Shown: piece after piece, positions 8,961-18,171 of the stretch
Position numbering within the stretch: position 1 is the first letter of the stretch
How the letters are laid out: every line of letters starts with the position of its first letter
NCBI RefSeq assembly: GCF_014764365.1
Contig: NZ_CP061718.1
Location: 2,372,501 to 2,436,500, forward strand
Source of the DNA: Roseococcus microcysteis
GTDB taxonomy: Bacteria > Pseudomonadota > Alphaproteobacteria > Acetobacterales > Acetobacteraceae
Length of the DNA stretch: 64,000 bases
Direction: 5' to 3'
Translations under genes and position numbers: made by a program
Notes under the pieces: generated by a model
What the model was told of the DNA's origin: nothing
Databases searched by the model: none
Seen by the model: only the letters and a program-made list of their open reading frames with translations

Positions 8961-9671
8961 TCAGCCGCCCCGGCCGCTCAGCAGGCGGCGCCGCACCGAG
9001 GCGAAGGCGCCCTCCACATCGGGGTCGGCGCGCACATAGCCCACGCCCACCGCCCGCTCATTCGGGTTGCTGATGCCGAGCGGGGAGCTGCCCGTCCGTT
9101 CCTGCGTGGCCAGGATTTCCAGCAGCGGGCCCTGGCCCACCCCCTCCTGCCAGCGCTGGCGCCAGACGCTGACGGCGCCGCCGCGCACCATCTCGGGCCA
9201 GGACTGGGTTTGCAGGGGCGGGCCCATGGCGGCGCCCACATGGGCGAAGACCTCGGCCACCGTGGCCCCGCCCTCGATGGTCTGGAAGGCCTCGATGCGG
9301 ACCACGCGCAGCCCGCGCTGCGGGTCGTTCAGGAAGTTGACGCGGATATTGGGGCAGACGAAGGGGGCGCCGCGGGGCAGGCAGTCATCCTCGGCGGGGA
9401 CGGCCAGCAGCATGCGCGTCAGCCCATCGGGGGGCAGGTCCGCCTCCACCTCGATGGAAAAGCCCGCGCCGCGCAGCACCTCCACCACCTCCAGCCGCGA
9501 CATGTCGAGGTCTATGTCGCGGGCGGTGGCCAACAGTTCGAGGCGAAGCCCTTCGAAACGCGCGCCTTCTTCGGCGGGGGGCGGTTCCGTGGCCTGGGCG
9601 GGCGCCATCACCAGCGCGGTGAGCACCATCGCCGTCCGCAAGCTTCCAAAAAAGGAAACCCGACTCAACAT
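8961..9671 (-). CDS. Exported protein of unknown function
   Basis: I do not recognise the family. The 236-residue product has an N-terminal signal (SLRTAMVLTALVMAPAQA) and a soluble remainder with two cysteines (CLPRGAPFVC) in mid-protein that could form a disulfide. The start chosen is the ATG at 9671, preceded by GGGAATGGA; a second in-frame ATG 27 bases upstream is possible. It is divergent from the GH8 gene and converges with the fourth solute-binding-protein gene, 2 bases away. The neighbouring GH8 gene suggests, weakly, an envelope or polysaccharide role. Confidence 0.7.
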   Translation of the reverse strand: MLSRVSFFGSLRTAMVLTALVMAPAQATEPPPAEEGARFEGLRLELLATARDIDLDMSRLEVVEVLRGAGFSIEVEADLPPDGLTRMLLAVPAEDDCLPRGAPFVCPNIRVNFLNDPQRGLRVVRIEAFQTIEGGATVAEVFAHVGAAMGPPLQTQSWPEMVRGGAVSVWRQRWQEGVGQGPLLEILATQERTGSSPLGISNPNERAVGVGYVRADPDVEGAFASVRRRLLSGRGG

Positions 9672-9707
9672 TGGTCCATTCCCGTTCTCTGGTCGCATTC
9701 CTAACAC

Positions 9708-10808
9708 ATGTCGGGGACATTCATCATTGTTTCGGCGCAAGGAGGCAAGCCGGATTTCTTGCGCCGGCATGGTCTTTTGATGGCGGCCGGCGCGGTCGGG
9801 GCCATGGGCATCGCCCAAGGCAGCCCGGCCGGCAGCGATGCCGAGGATTGGAACGTCTTCCGCACCCGCTTCCTCGCCCCAGAGGGCCGGGTGGTGGACA
9901 CGGGCAACCGCAACGTCTCGCACAGCGAGGGGCAGGGCTATGGGTTGTATGGCGCCGTCCGCGCCGATGACCGCCAGGCCTTCCAGCGCATCCTCACCTG
10001 GACGCTGGCCTCGCTGAAACGGCCCAACGACAACCTCTTCGCCTGGCGCTTCACCCCGGACGGCACGCCCCCCGTCACCGACCTCAACAATGCGAGCGAT
10101 GGCGACCTGATGATCGCCTGGGCGCTGGTCGAGGCCGGGCGGAAGTGGCGCCACCCCGAATACACCCAGCGCGGCCTGGCCATCGCGCGGGACCTGCAAC
10201 GCCTGTGTTTCCTGAACCTGGGCCGGCGCTGGCTGCTGCTGCCGGGCGCCTATGGCTTCCGCGCGGCCAACCGGGTGGTGGTGAACCTCTCCTACATCAT
10301 CCTCCCCGCCTTGCAGGAGCTGGGGCGGGAGCTGCGCGACGCCACCTGGACGCGGGTGGAGATGGACGCGCTGGCCCTGCTGGAGGAGGCGCGCTTCGGC
10401 CAATGGCAGCTCCCGCCCGACTGGCTGGAGATCCAGGCCGACAACGGCGCGCTGCGGATCGCGCGGAACTGGCCTCCGCGCTTCAGCTTCGACGCGGTGC
10501 GGATTCCGCTGAACCTGTGCTGGGGCGGCTCCGGTGCCCATGCCGTGGTGCGCGCCTGCGCCGATTTCTGGACGCATCGCGGCCCCGCCGCCCCCATGCC
10601 CGCCTGGACGGAACTGCCCAGCAACGTGCTGGCCCCCTATCCCGCCAACCCCGGCATCCGCGCCGTGGCGCTGCTGTCGAAGGCGCTGCGCGATGGCGCG
10701 GGGGCGCGGGCGGTGCTGCCGCGCGTGGCCCAGGCGCAGGGGGAATACTACTCCGCCGCCCTGGTCATGCTGGCGCGGATGGCCTGGCGGGACCTGCTGC
10801 GGGTGTAG
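9708..10808 (+). CDS. Glycoside hydrolase family 8 protein (endoglucanase/BcsZ-like)
   Basis: Predicted secreted beta-1,4-glucan hydrolase of GH8, a family that includes BcsZ of bacterial cellulose synthesis. The 366-residue product carries SHSEGQGYGLYG, matching the GH8 block with the proton-donor glutamate, and ASDGDLMIAWALVEAG, matching the block with the conserved aspartates. The N-terminus has paired arginines before a hydrophobic stretch (FLRRHGLLMAAGAVGAMG), Tat-like. The start is uncertain: the ATG at 9708 lacks a clear ribosome site, whereas AAGGAGG at 9739-9745 precedes an in-frame TTG at 9759, and there is an ATG at 9780. No cellulose synthase genes are visible nearby. Confidence 0.88.
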   Translation: MSGTFIIVSAQGGKPDFLRRHGLLMAAGAVGAMGIAQGSPAGSDAEDWNVFRTRFLAPEGRVVDTGNRNVSHSEGQGYGLYGAVRADDRQAFQRILTWTLASLKRPNDNLFAWRFTPDGTPPVTDLNNASDGDLMIAWALVEAGRKWRHPEYTQRGLAIARDLQRLCFLNLGRRWLLLPGAYGFRAANRVVVNLSYIILPALQELGRELRDATWTRVEMDALALLEEARFGQWQLPPDWLEIQADNGALRIARNWPPRFSFDAVRIPLNLCWGGSGAHAVVRACADFWTHRGPAAPMPAWTELPSNVLAPYPANPGIRAVALLSKALRDGAGARAVLPRVAQAQGEYYSAALVMLARMAWRDLLRV

Positions 10809-10861
10809 CCCTCCGGCACATTCTGTGGGAGGCAAGGGCAAACACCCGGAGGATCAGCCCC

Positions 10862-11575
10862 ATGCCCACCGCCCTCGTCGTCAGCGCCCATTCCGCCGAT
10901 TTCGTCTGGCGCGCCGGCGGCGCCATCGCGCTGCACGCCGCGAAGGGCTGGGAGGTGACGGTGGTGTGCCTTTCCTACGGGGAGCGTGGCGAATCCGCGA
11001 AGCTCTGGCGCCAGCCGGGCATGACGCTCGATCGCGTGAAGGCCGCGCGCGAGGAGGAGGCGAAGGCCGCCGCCCGGCACCTCGGCGTGCATGACATCCA
11101 GTTCTGGGATCTGGGCGACTACCCCATCAACCTGGACGAGGCGGCCTTCTACCGCCTGGTGGACCTCTACCGCGCCATCCACCCCGCCTTCGTGCTGACC
11201 CACAGCAAGGCCGACATCTACAACCACGACCACCCGGCCGTGACCGACTTCGCCCAGCACGCCCGCATCACCGCCCAGGCGCATGGCCACAACCCCGGCC
11301 AGAAGGTGCTGGGCGCGCCGCCCGTCTTCCTGTTCGAGCCGCACCAGCCCGAGCAATGCGACTGGAAGCCCGATGTGCTGCTGGACATCTCGCCGGTGTG
11401 GGAGAAGAAGCGCGCCGCCATCGAGTGCATGGCGGGGCAGGAGCATCTCTGGGAATACTACACCCGCGTCGCCCTCCAGCGCGGCGCCCAGGCCGCCCGC
11501 AACAGCGACAAATCCATCAAGCACGGGGAAGGCTACCAATCCGTCTTCCCCCATGTGGTCGAGACGCTGGGATGA
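10862..11575 (+). CDS. PIG-L/LmbE family protein, GalB-like (possible 4-oxalomesaconate hydratase)
   Basis: Predicted zinc-dependent LmbE/PIG-L-fold enzyme of 237 residues. The family includes deacetylases and the GalB hydratase of gallate catabolism. The zinc motif normally read as HPDD is here HSAD (VVSAHSADFVWRAGGAIALH), a variant I associate with GalB-type proteins, followed by CLSYGERGESAKLW. Further histidines fall in HSKADIYNHDHPAVTDFA. The ATG at 10862 has a strong GGAGGA site; a CCTCCGG at 10810-10816 could pair with CCGGAGG at 10846-10852 around that site. It overlaps the next gene by ATGA. Substrate assignment is inference from resemblance. Confidence 0.8.
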   Translation: MPTALVVSAHSADFVWRAGGAIALHAAKGWEVTVVCLSYGERGESAKLWRQPGMTLDRVKAAREEEAKAAARHLGVHDIQFWDLGDYPINLDEAAFYRLVDLYRAIHPAFVLTHSKADIYNHDHPAVTDFAQHARITAQAHGHNPGQKVLGAPPVFLFEPHQPEQCDWKPDVLLDISPVWEKKRAAIECMAGQEHLWEYYTRVALQRGAQAARNSDKSIKHGEGYQSVFPHVVETLG

Positions 11576-12405
11576 GCGCGCCGCTCCAGGTCGCCATCGG
11601 GCGCACGCCGCGCACGGCCGCGCTGTTCGCGGACCCCAGGGGCTTCGCGCTGGCGGAAATGCCCAACATCACCCGCGCCTTCGCGCCCATGGTGCGGGAG
11701 GGGCGGTATGAGGTGAGCGAACTGGCCATCGCCACCTTCCTGATGGCCAAGGCGGCCGGCGCGCCTCTCGTGCTGCTGCCGGCCGTGCTGTCCGCCCGCC
11801 ACCCGGAGGCCTCGCTGCTGGCCCGGCGCGGCGGGGAAGTGCGGAAGCCCGAGGATTTGCGCGGCCGGCGCGTGGGCGTGCGCGCCTACAGCCAGACCAC
11901 CGCGCTCTGGCTGCGCGGCATCCTGGCCGAGCGCCACGGCCTGCCCGCCGACGCGATGCGCTGGGTCACCTTCGAGGACGCCCATGTGGCCGGCTACCAG
12001 GACCCGCCCTGGTGCGAACGGGCCGCCACAGGCGCCGACATGACCGCCATGCTGCTGGCCGGTGAGCTGGACGCCGCCATCTTCGGCAGCGAGGGCGCCG
12101 GCACGCCGGAGGTCCTGCCCGTGATGGCCGACCACGAGGCCGCCGCCGCGCAGTTCATTGCCACGCATGGTTTCATGCCGGTCAACCATGTGCTGGTCGC
12201 CCGGACCGATGTGGCGGCGGCGCGGGTGGACGCCCTCTCCGCCCTGCTGGCCCGGCTGCGGGCGGGCGGTGTGGAGGTGGCCCGCCGCGCCGCCTTCGCC
12301 GCGCCATTGGCCGCAGCCGCCCGACTCTGCCACGCCCAGGGGCTGACGGATCGCGCCCTGACCCTACATGAAATCTGGGCCGGAACGCCGGATCGCTTCC
12401 GGTAA
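11572..12405 (+). CDS. Periplasmic-binding-like protein, 4,5-dihydroxyphthalate-decarboxylase-like
   Basis: A 277-residue protein without a visible signal peptide, with a periplasmic-binding-protein-like layout as found in Pht5-type 4,5-dihydroxyphthalate decarboxylases and related proteins. Visible features are MPNITRAFAPMVREGRYEVS near residue 24, EDLRGRRVGVRAYSQTTALW near residue 90 and LLAGELDAAIFGSEGAGTPE near residue 160. It is coupled to the GalB-like gene by an ATGA overlap, so the two probably act in one aromatic-acid or hydroxy-acid pathway. The exact reaction cannot be read from sequence. A solute-binding role is the alternative, made less likely by the missing signal. Confidence 0.72.
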   Translation: MSAPLQVAIGRTPRTAALFADPRGFALAEMPNITRAFAPMVREGRYEVSELAIATFLMAKAAGAPLVLLPAVLSARHPEASLLARRGGEVRKPEDLRGRRVGVRAYSQTTALWLRGILAERHGLPADAMRWVTFEDAHVAGYQDPPWCERAATGADMTAMLLAGELDAAIFGSEGAGTPEVLPVMADHEAAAAQFIATHGFMPVNHVLVARTDVAAARVDALSALLARLRAGGVEVARRAAFAAPLAAAARLCHAQGLTDRALTLHEIWAGTPDRFR

Positions 12406-12511
12406 CAGCGGGCAACCGCAAGAGTAATCGCGCGTTCAGTCGGTCCACCCCGCGCATCGCGCCTCCGGCGGGACATGCCGGGCGGGGCAAGAATGGGGTA
12501 GCCTGTTGGGA

Positions 12512-14374
12512 ATGACGCCGCGACATATAAGGGTTTTCTGTCTCCAACCGGCCGCTCTTCTGCTGTGCGGCCTGGTGCTGGCGCTGCCGGGCGCCTCCCG
12601 GCTGGCCGCGCAGGAAGCACCGGTCGCGACCGAACCCGTCCCCGGCAACCTGCCCTACCGCGCCACCGTGGTGCCGACCGGGGTGGAGGAGCTGGACAGC
12701 CTGCTCCAGGCCGCCTCCCCCCTCATCCGCCTGCAGGAACGCGCGCCGACCGATGCGCTGGGCCTCGCCGCGCGCATCGGCGCCGAGCCCGACCGGCTGC
12801 GCCCCGCCTTCGAATCCGAAGGGTTCTGGGCCGGGCAGGCGCAGGTGGCCCTGGCCGGCAGCCCGCCCGGCAGCCCGCCCCCCACCGCCGAGCAGCTCGC
12901 CGCCCTGCCCACCCCCATCGCGCTGGAAATCCGCGCGACACCCGGCACCCGTTACACCCTGCGGAGCATCAACACCGAGGGCGCGGCCCCCATCCTGCTG
13001 CGCCCCGGCCAGCCCGCCCGCGCCGAAACGGTGCTGGCGGCCGAGACCGCGGCCCTGGCCACCTGGCGTGCCGAGGGCCGGCCGCTCGCCCGCGTGGAGC
13101 GCCGCGTGACCGTGGACCATGGCGCCGCCGCGATGGACGTGACCTTCCTCGCCGCGCCCGGCCCCCGCGCCACCTTCGCGCCGCCCAGCGTGGCCGGCAC
13201 CGTGGCGGTGAACCCGGAGGTGGCGCAGCGCGTCGCCGCACTCCGGCTGCGCTCCTGGCACTACAGCCCCGGTCTGGTGGCGGAGGCGCGGGCGGATTTG
13301 CTGGCGCTCGGCCCCTTCGGCGCCGTGCGGGCCGAGGAAGGCACGGCGCTGGACGAGGAGGGCCGCTTCCCCGTGACCTTCCACGTCACCGAACGCCCCT
13401 TCCGCGCCATCACCGCCACCGCCGCCTATGAAACCAATTTCGGCCTGGCCCTGACCGGCGCCTGGGAGCACCGGAACCTCTTCGGCAATGCCGAGCGGCT
13501 GCGGATCGAGGCCGCGATCAGCCGGTTGGGCGAGAGCTTCGACCGCACAAATGCCCGCCTCTCGGCCAGCTACCGCCGCCCCTTCCCCCTGGGCTTCCCC
13601 GGCACGCTGGTGGTGAACACGGCCATTCTGCGCGAACGGCTGGACAGCTACGACCGCGACGCCATCACCGCCTCCATCCTCTACGAGCAGCGCTTCGGCC
13701 GGCACTGGACCCTGGGCGCCGGCCCGACGGGCGAGATCGGCCGCTCCGGCCCGCCCGGCGGCCCGCTGCGGCCAAGCAACCTGATCGGACTCGCCACCCA
13801 GGCGCGCTTCGACAACACCAACAGCGCGCTCGACCCCACGCGGGGCTGGCGCCTGCGCTTCGACGTGACGCCGAGCTATTCGCTCAGCCGCGCCCAGGCC
13901 TATGTGCCGGTGCGCGCCACCGCCAGCACCTACATCGATTTCCAGGGCGCGGGCCGCACGGTCCTGGCGCTGCGCGGCAGCATCGGCTCCCTGCTCAACG
14001 CCCAGGCCGAGGATGTGCCGGTGGCCCAGCGCTTCTTCGCGGGCGGCGGCGGTTCGGTGCGCGGCTATGGCTTCCAGACCATCGGCCCGCGCGACGCCCA
14101 GGGCCGCCCGCGCGGCGGCGCCAGCATCATCGAGACGAGCGTGGAGCTGCGCCAGCGCTTCGGCAGCAATTTCGGCGGCGTGGCCTTCGTGGATGCGGGC
14201 GGGGTGGGGCTGGAGCCCTTCACCCCCACCGATGCGCTGCGCGTGGGCGCCGGTGTGGGCGTGCGCTACTACACCGCCTTCGGGCCGGTGCGCGCCGACA
14301 TCGCCATGCCGCTGGTGCGCCAGCCGGGCAGCGGCAATTTCGGCATCTATCTCGGCATCGGCCACGCCTTCTGA
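12512..14374 (+). CDS. tamA: Outer membrane translocation module protein TamA (BamA superfamily)
   Basis: Predicted outer-membrane beta-barrel of the TAM complex, which works with TamB in envelope assembly and lipid transport. The 620-residue product has a signal peptide (ALLLCGLVLALPGASRLAAQ), POTRA-like segments over roughly residues 40-300, and a C-terminal barrel with the Omp85 block FFAGGGGSVRGYGFQTIGPR near residue 508. It ends in GIYLGIGHAF, with a terminal aromatic residue as expected for barrel proteins. The ATG at 12512 is used; a TTG two codons upstream is in frame. The stop codon overlaps the tamB start by one base (TGATG). Confidence 0.93.
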   Translation: MTPRHIRVFCLQPAALLLCGLVLALPGASRLAAQEAPVATEPVPGNLPYRATVVPTGVEELDSLLQAASPLIRLQERAPTDALGLAARIGAEPDRLRPAFESEGFWAGQAQVALAGSPPGSPPPTAEQLAALPTPIALEIRATPGTRYTLRSINTEGAAPILLRPGQPARAETVLAAETAALATWRAEGRPLARVERRVTVDHGAAAMDVTFLAAPGPRATFAPPSVAGTVAVNPEVAQRVAALRLRSWHYSPGLVAEARADLLALGPFGAVRAEEGTALDEEGRFPVTFHVTERPFRAITATAAYETNFGLALTGAWEHRNLFGNAERLRIEAAISRLGESFDRTNARLSASYRRPFPLGFPGTLVVNTAILRERLDSYDRDAITASILYEQRFGRHWTLGAGPTGEIGRSGPPGGPLRPSNLIGLATQARFDNTNSALDPTRGWRLRFDVTPSYSLSRAQAYVPVRATASTYIDFQGAGRTVLALRGSIGSLLNAQAEDVPVAQRFFAGGGGSVRGYGFQTIGPRDAQGRPRGGASIIETSVELRQRFGSNFGGVAFVDAGGVGLEPFTPTDALRVGAGVGVRYYTAFGPVRADIAMPLVRQPGSGNFGIYLGIGHAF

Positions 14375-17300
14375 TGCGCGCGCTGCGAATCTTCGCGTGG
14401 CTCGTCGCCTCGCTGCTGCTTCTCACCGCCCTGGTGCTGGGCTTCCTGCTGGCCACGCCGCTGGGCAACCGGCAGGTGGCGCGGGTGGCGCAATGGGCGG
14501 TGCCGGGCCTGGTGCTGGAAGGCGTGACGGGGCCGCTGCCCGGGCGCCTTTCCCTCACCCGCGCCACCCTCGCCGATGAACAGGGCGTCTGGCTGACGGT
14601 GGAGGATGCCTCGCTGCGTCTGGAATGGACCGCGCTGTTCGGGCGCGAGGCGCATATCACCCGCCTCGAGGCCGCCCGCATCCACCTCGCCCGCCTGCCC
14701 GCGGGCGAGCCCGACTCGGACCCCACCCCCGGCATCACCCTGCCCAGCCTGCCCCAGCTTCCCGTCGCCATCCGGCTGGATGCGCTGGAGGTGGCGCGGC
14801 TGGAGCTGGACGCCGCCGTGCCGGGCGGGCCGGCGGCGCTGTCCGCGCGCGGCCATGCGCGTCTGGCGGGTCCATCGGCCTCGGTGGAACTGGCCGTGCG
14901 GCGCCTCGACGCCCCCGGCACCGCCGACCTCGTAGCGGAGCTGGAGGGCGAGAGGCTGGTGGCGCGCCTCATCGCCAGCGAACCGCCCGGCGGCGTGGTC
15001 GCCACCGCCGCCGGCCAGCCCGGCGCGCCCTTCCAGGCCGAACTCGCTTTGGACAGCCAGGCCTGGCGCCTGGACGCGACGCTGGGCGAGGCGCGCGTCA
15101 CGGGCGCGGGCGAACTGGCCCTGGCCGGTGGCGCCGTCGCGGCCTCGGGCCGGCTGGACGCCCTGCCCGGCCCCTTCCTGCCCGCGGAATACGCGCCTTT
15201 GGCCGCGACGGTCGGGCTCGACTTCGCCCTGCGCTATTCCGCCGAGGGCGACCTCGCTTTGGACCGCATCCTCGCCACCGCCCCCGGTGGGCGGCTGGAA
15301 GGCCGCGCCACCCTCGCCGCCAATGGCGCGCTGGCGGGCGAGGCCCGGCTCGACCCCGGCGCCGCCGCCCTCTTCGCGCCCTTCCTGCCCGAGGGCATCA
15401 CCTATGGCACCGCCACCGCCACCGCGCGCTTCGGCGGCACGCAGGACAACCCGAGCGCCACCCTCTCCGCCCGCATCACCGAGCCCCGCACCAACACCCC
15501 GGCCGACCCGCTGCTGGGTGAGGTGCTGACGGTCGAGGCAAGCTATGCCGAGGGCGGGCGCGACGCCGCGCTCGCGCTCCAAGGCGCGCGGCTGGAGGCG
15601 CGGGTGGCCGGCGCCATCCCCACCAACGACCAGGCGCCGCTGGCCCTGGACATCACCGCCCGCGTCACCGACCCGCCCGAGGCGCAGGGCACCGTCACCC
15701 TGGAGGGCCGCGCCACCGGCACGATGGCCGCGCCCGCGCTCGACGCCGTGCTGACGACCGAGGCGCTGGTCTATGCCGGTCGCCGCGCCGGGCCGCTGCG
15801 CGTGGCGGTCCAGGCCAGCCCGCAGCATGTGGCGCTGGACGCCAATGGCACGCTGGACGAACGGCCGCTGACGCTCCGCGCCGAGCTGCGGCAGGATGCC
15901 GAGGGCCGCCTGGACATCCGCGCGCTGGATGGCGCCTGGGCCGGCATCACCTTGCGCGGCGGCGGCCGCTTCGACTGGCCCGACGGGCAGCAGCAGGCGG
16001 AGCTGGCGCTGGCCATCCCGGACCTGTCGGTGCTGGCGCCCTTCCTCGGCCAGCCCGTCACCGGGGCGCTGACGGCCGAGGCCAGCGCCGCCCCCGTGGA
16101 GGGCGCCACCGGCCCCGCCGCCCAGCGCTTCGCGCTGCGCGTGGTCAGCCCCGGCTTCGCCATCGCCGGGCAGCGCGGGCGGCTGGATTTCAGCCTGGGC
16201 GGCACCCTGGAAGAGGCCAGGCTGGAACTCAACGCCCGCAGCGACGCGGCCAATGTGGAGGCCAGCGCCCGCATCCGCGTGAACGACGAGGCGGCGGAGG
16301 CCGTGTTCACGCGCCTCAACCTCGCCTCCGGCCAGGATGCCGCGAGGCTGCAGGGCGAGGCGCGCGTGACCCGCGCGGCCAATGGCGACCTGACGCTCGC
16401 GCCGGCACGCTTCAATGCCTCGCGCGGCGGGCGGCTGGTCGTGCAGGGGCAGACCCGGGGTGAGGCGCTGACCGGCCGCGCCGAACTCGCCGCCCTGCCG
16501 CTCGCGCCCTTCACCGCCGGCGCGGTGGTGGGGACCATGGCGGGGCAGGTGAATGTGGCGGGCAGCCTGGCCGCCCCCCAGGCCCGCTTCGACCTGCGCG
16601 GCGAAGGGCTGCGCGCCACCGCGCTGGAAGGCCTGCCCGCCGCGCGCCTCACCGCCAACGGCACCGCCACCCCCGAGGCCGCGCGCATCGAGGCGCAGAT
16701 CAACGCCGGCCCCGGCATCGCGCTGACCATCAATGCCAGCCAGCCGCGCGGGCTGGGTGCCGCCGCCGCCACCGAGGCGCGGCTGCAAGGGCGGCTCGAC
16801 CTCAACGCCATCACGCGCCCCATCCTGGCCGGCGGCGCCGATGTGGTGACGGGCCGCGCCGATCTCGACCTGCGCCTGACCGGCAGCCCGGAGGCGCCGC
16901 AGCTCACCGGCACCGCGAATGTCACCGGCGCCACCTACCGCAATGACGCCCAGGGGGTGCGGCTGGAGGGCATCACGGCGCGCCTCGTGGCCCAGGGCGA
17001 GCGGCTGGTGTTGCAGCAATTCTCCGCCCGCACGCGCGGCAATGGCAGCATCTCCGGCGAGGGCTGGGTGGAGCCGCTGGGCGAGAACATCCCGGCCGAA
17101 TTGCGCCTCACCGCCCGCAACGCCCGCCCCGTGCAGTCCGAGCTGGGCGAGGCGGTGATGAACGCCGACCTGGTGCTGCGCGGCCCCATCCTGGCGGGCG
17201 GCAGCCTGTCGGGTCGCATCGAGATCACCCGCGCCGAGCTCCGCATCCCCGAGAGCTTCGGCGGCAGCATCCCCACCGTGGGGCCGGTGCGCGAGGTGGG

Positions 17301-18077
17301 CCCGCGCCCCCCCGGCCGCCCCGCCCCCGCCCCCCGCGCGCCGCCGCCGCGGCCCCGGCCGGCCCGCCGCTGGCGCTGGACGTGCAGGTGGTGGCGCCCC
17401 GCGCCATCTTCGTGCGCGGGCGCGGGCTGGAGGCGGAGCTGTCGGGCGATATCCGCGTGGGCGGAAACCTCGTCGCCCCCACCATCTCCGGCGCCTTCAC
17501 CCTGCGGCGCGGCCAGTTCGACCTGGCGGGGCGCGTGCTGAACCTGACGCGCGGCGCCGCGCGCTTCGACACGGGCACGCTGATCCCGACGCTGGACTTC
17601 CTGGCCACCACGCGCTCCCGCACCCACACCATCACGCTGACCATCAGCGGCCCGGCCAATTCCCCGGAGCTGACGGTGGGCGCCCAGCCCGACCTGCCGC
17701 AGGATGAGGCGCTGGCGCGGCTGCTGTTCGACCGGGAGCTGGAGCGGCTTTCGCCCTTCGAGATCGCGGCACTCACCCAGGCGGTGGCGCAGCTGGCGGG
17801 CATCATGCCCTCGGGCGGCGGGGTCACGGGCCGCATCCGTGAGGCGCTGGGGCTGGACCGTCTCTCGGCCGGCGCGGCGGAGGGCGGCGGCGCCACGGTG
17901 GAGGCCGGGCGCTATGTGGCCCCGGGCGTCTATGTGGGCGTGCGCCAGGGCACCTCGGGCGCCACGCCCGGCGTGGGCGTGCAGGTGGAGCTGACGCCGC
18001 GCCTCCGGCTGGAGGCGGAAACCCAGACGGGCGAGGCCGGCGACCGGGTGGGCCTGACGTGGAGCTATGAATGGTGA
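14374..18077 (+). CDS. tamB: Translocation and assembly module protein TamB, apparent single-base frameshift
   Basis: Predicted inner-membrane-anchored TamB/DUF490 protein spanning the periplasm. The first frame runs from 14374 with an N-terminal membrane helix (IFAWLVASLLLLTALVLGFL) and long beta-rich repeats. At a proline-rich stretch around 17300-17345 the sense shifts by one base to the frame that ends at 18077. That second frame holds the conserved TamB C-terminus (LDVQVVAPRAIFVRGRGLEA, ending LTWSYEW). The uncorrected first frame runs on as low-complexity sequence to 17541. Adding one C in a C run (C7 at 17307-17313 or C6 at 17330-17335) would restore about 1,235 residues. It directly follows tamA and is translationally coupled to it. 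Confidence 0.85.
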
Positions 18078-18149
18078 GGCCTACGGCCTCACCGGGGAGT
18101 TATGAATGGTGAGGCCTGTGGCCTCACCGGGAAGCTACGAGTGATGACG
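18063..18149 (+). repeat. Tandem duplication of the tamB 3' end with two perfect hairpins
   Basis: The last bases of tamB (AGCTATGAATGGTGA) recur as AGTTATGAATGGTGA and, degenerated, as AGCTACGAGTGA, with a period of about 35 bases. Between copies lie two perfect 9-bp hairpins: GGTGAGGCC-TAC-GGCCTCACC at 18073-18093 and GGTGAGGCC-TGT-GGCCTCACC at 18108-18128. The hairpins differ only in the loop. They overlap the stop codon and have no T tract. Confidence 0.8.
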
Positions 18150-18171
18150 GGCCTTCACCCGCCCGGCCGGG

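Noticed and set aside
14347..17019. Minus-strand open frame of 890 codons opposite tamB
   Set aside because: Low-complexity antisense shadow; tamB is supported by position after tamA and by its conserved C-terminus.
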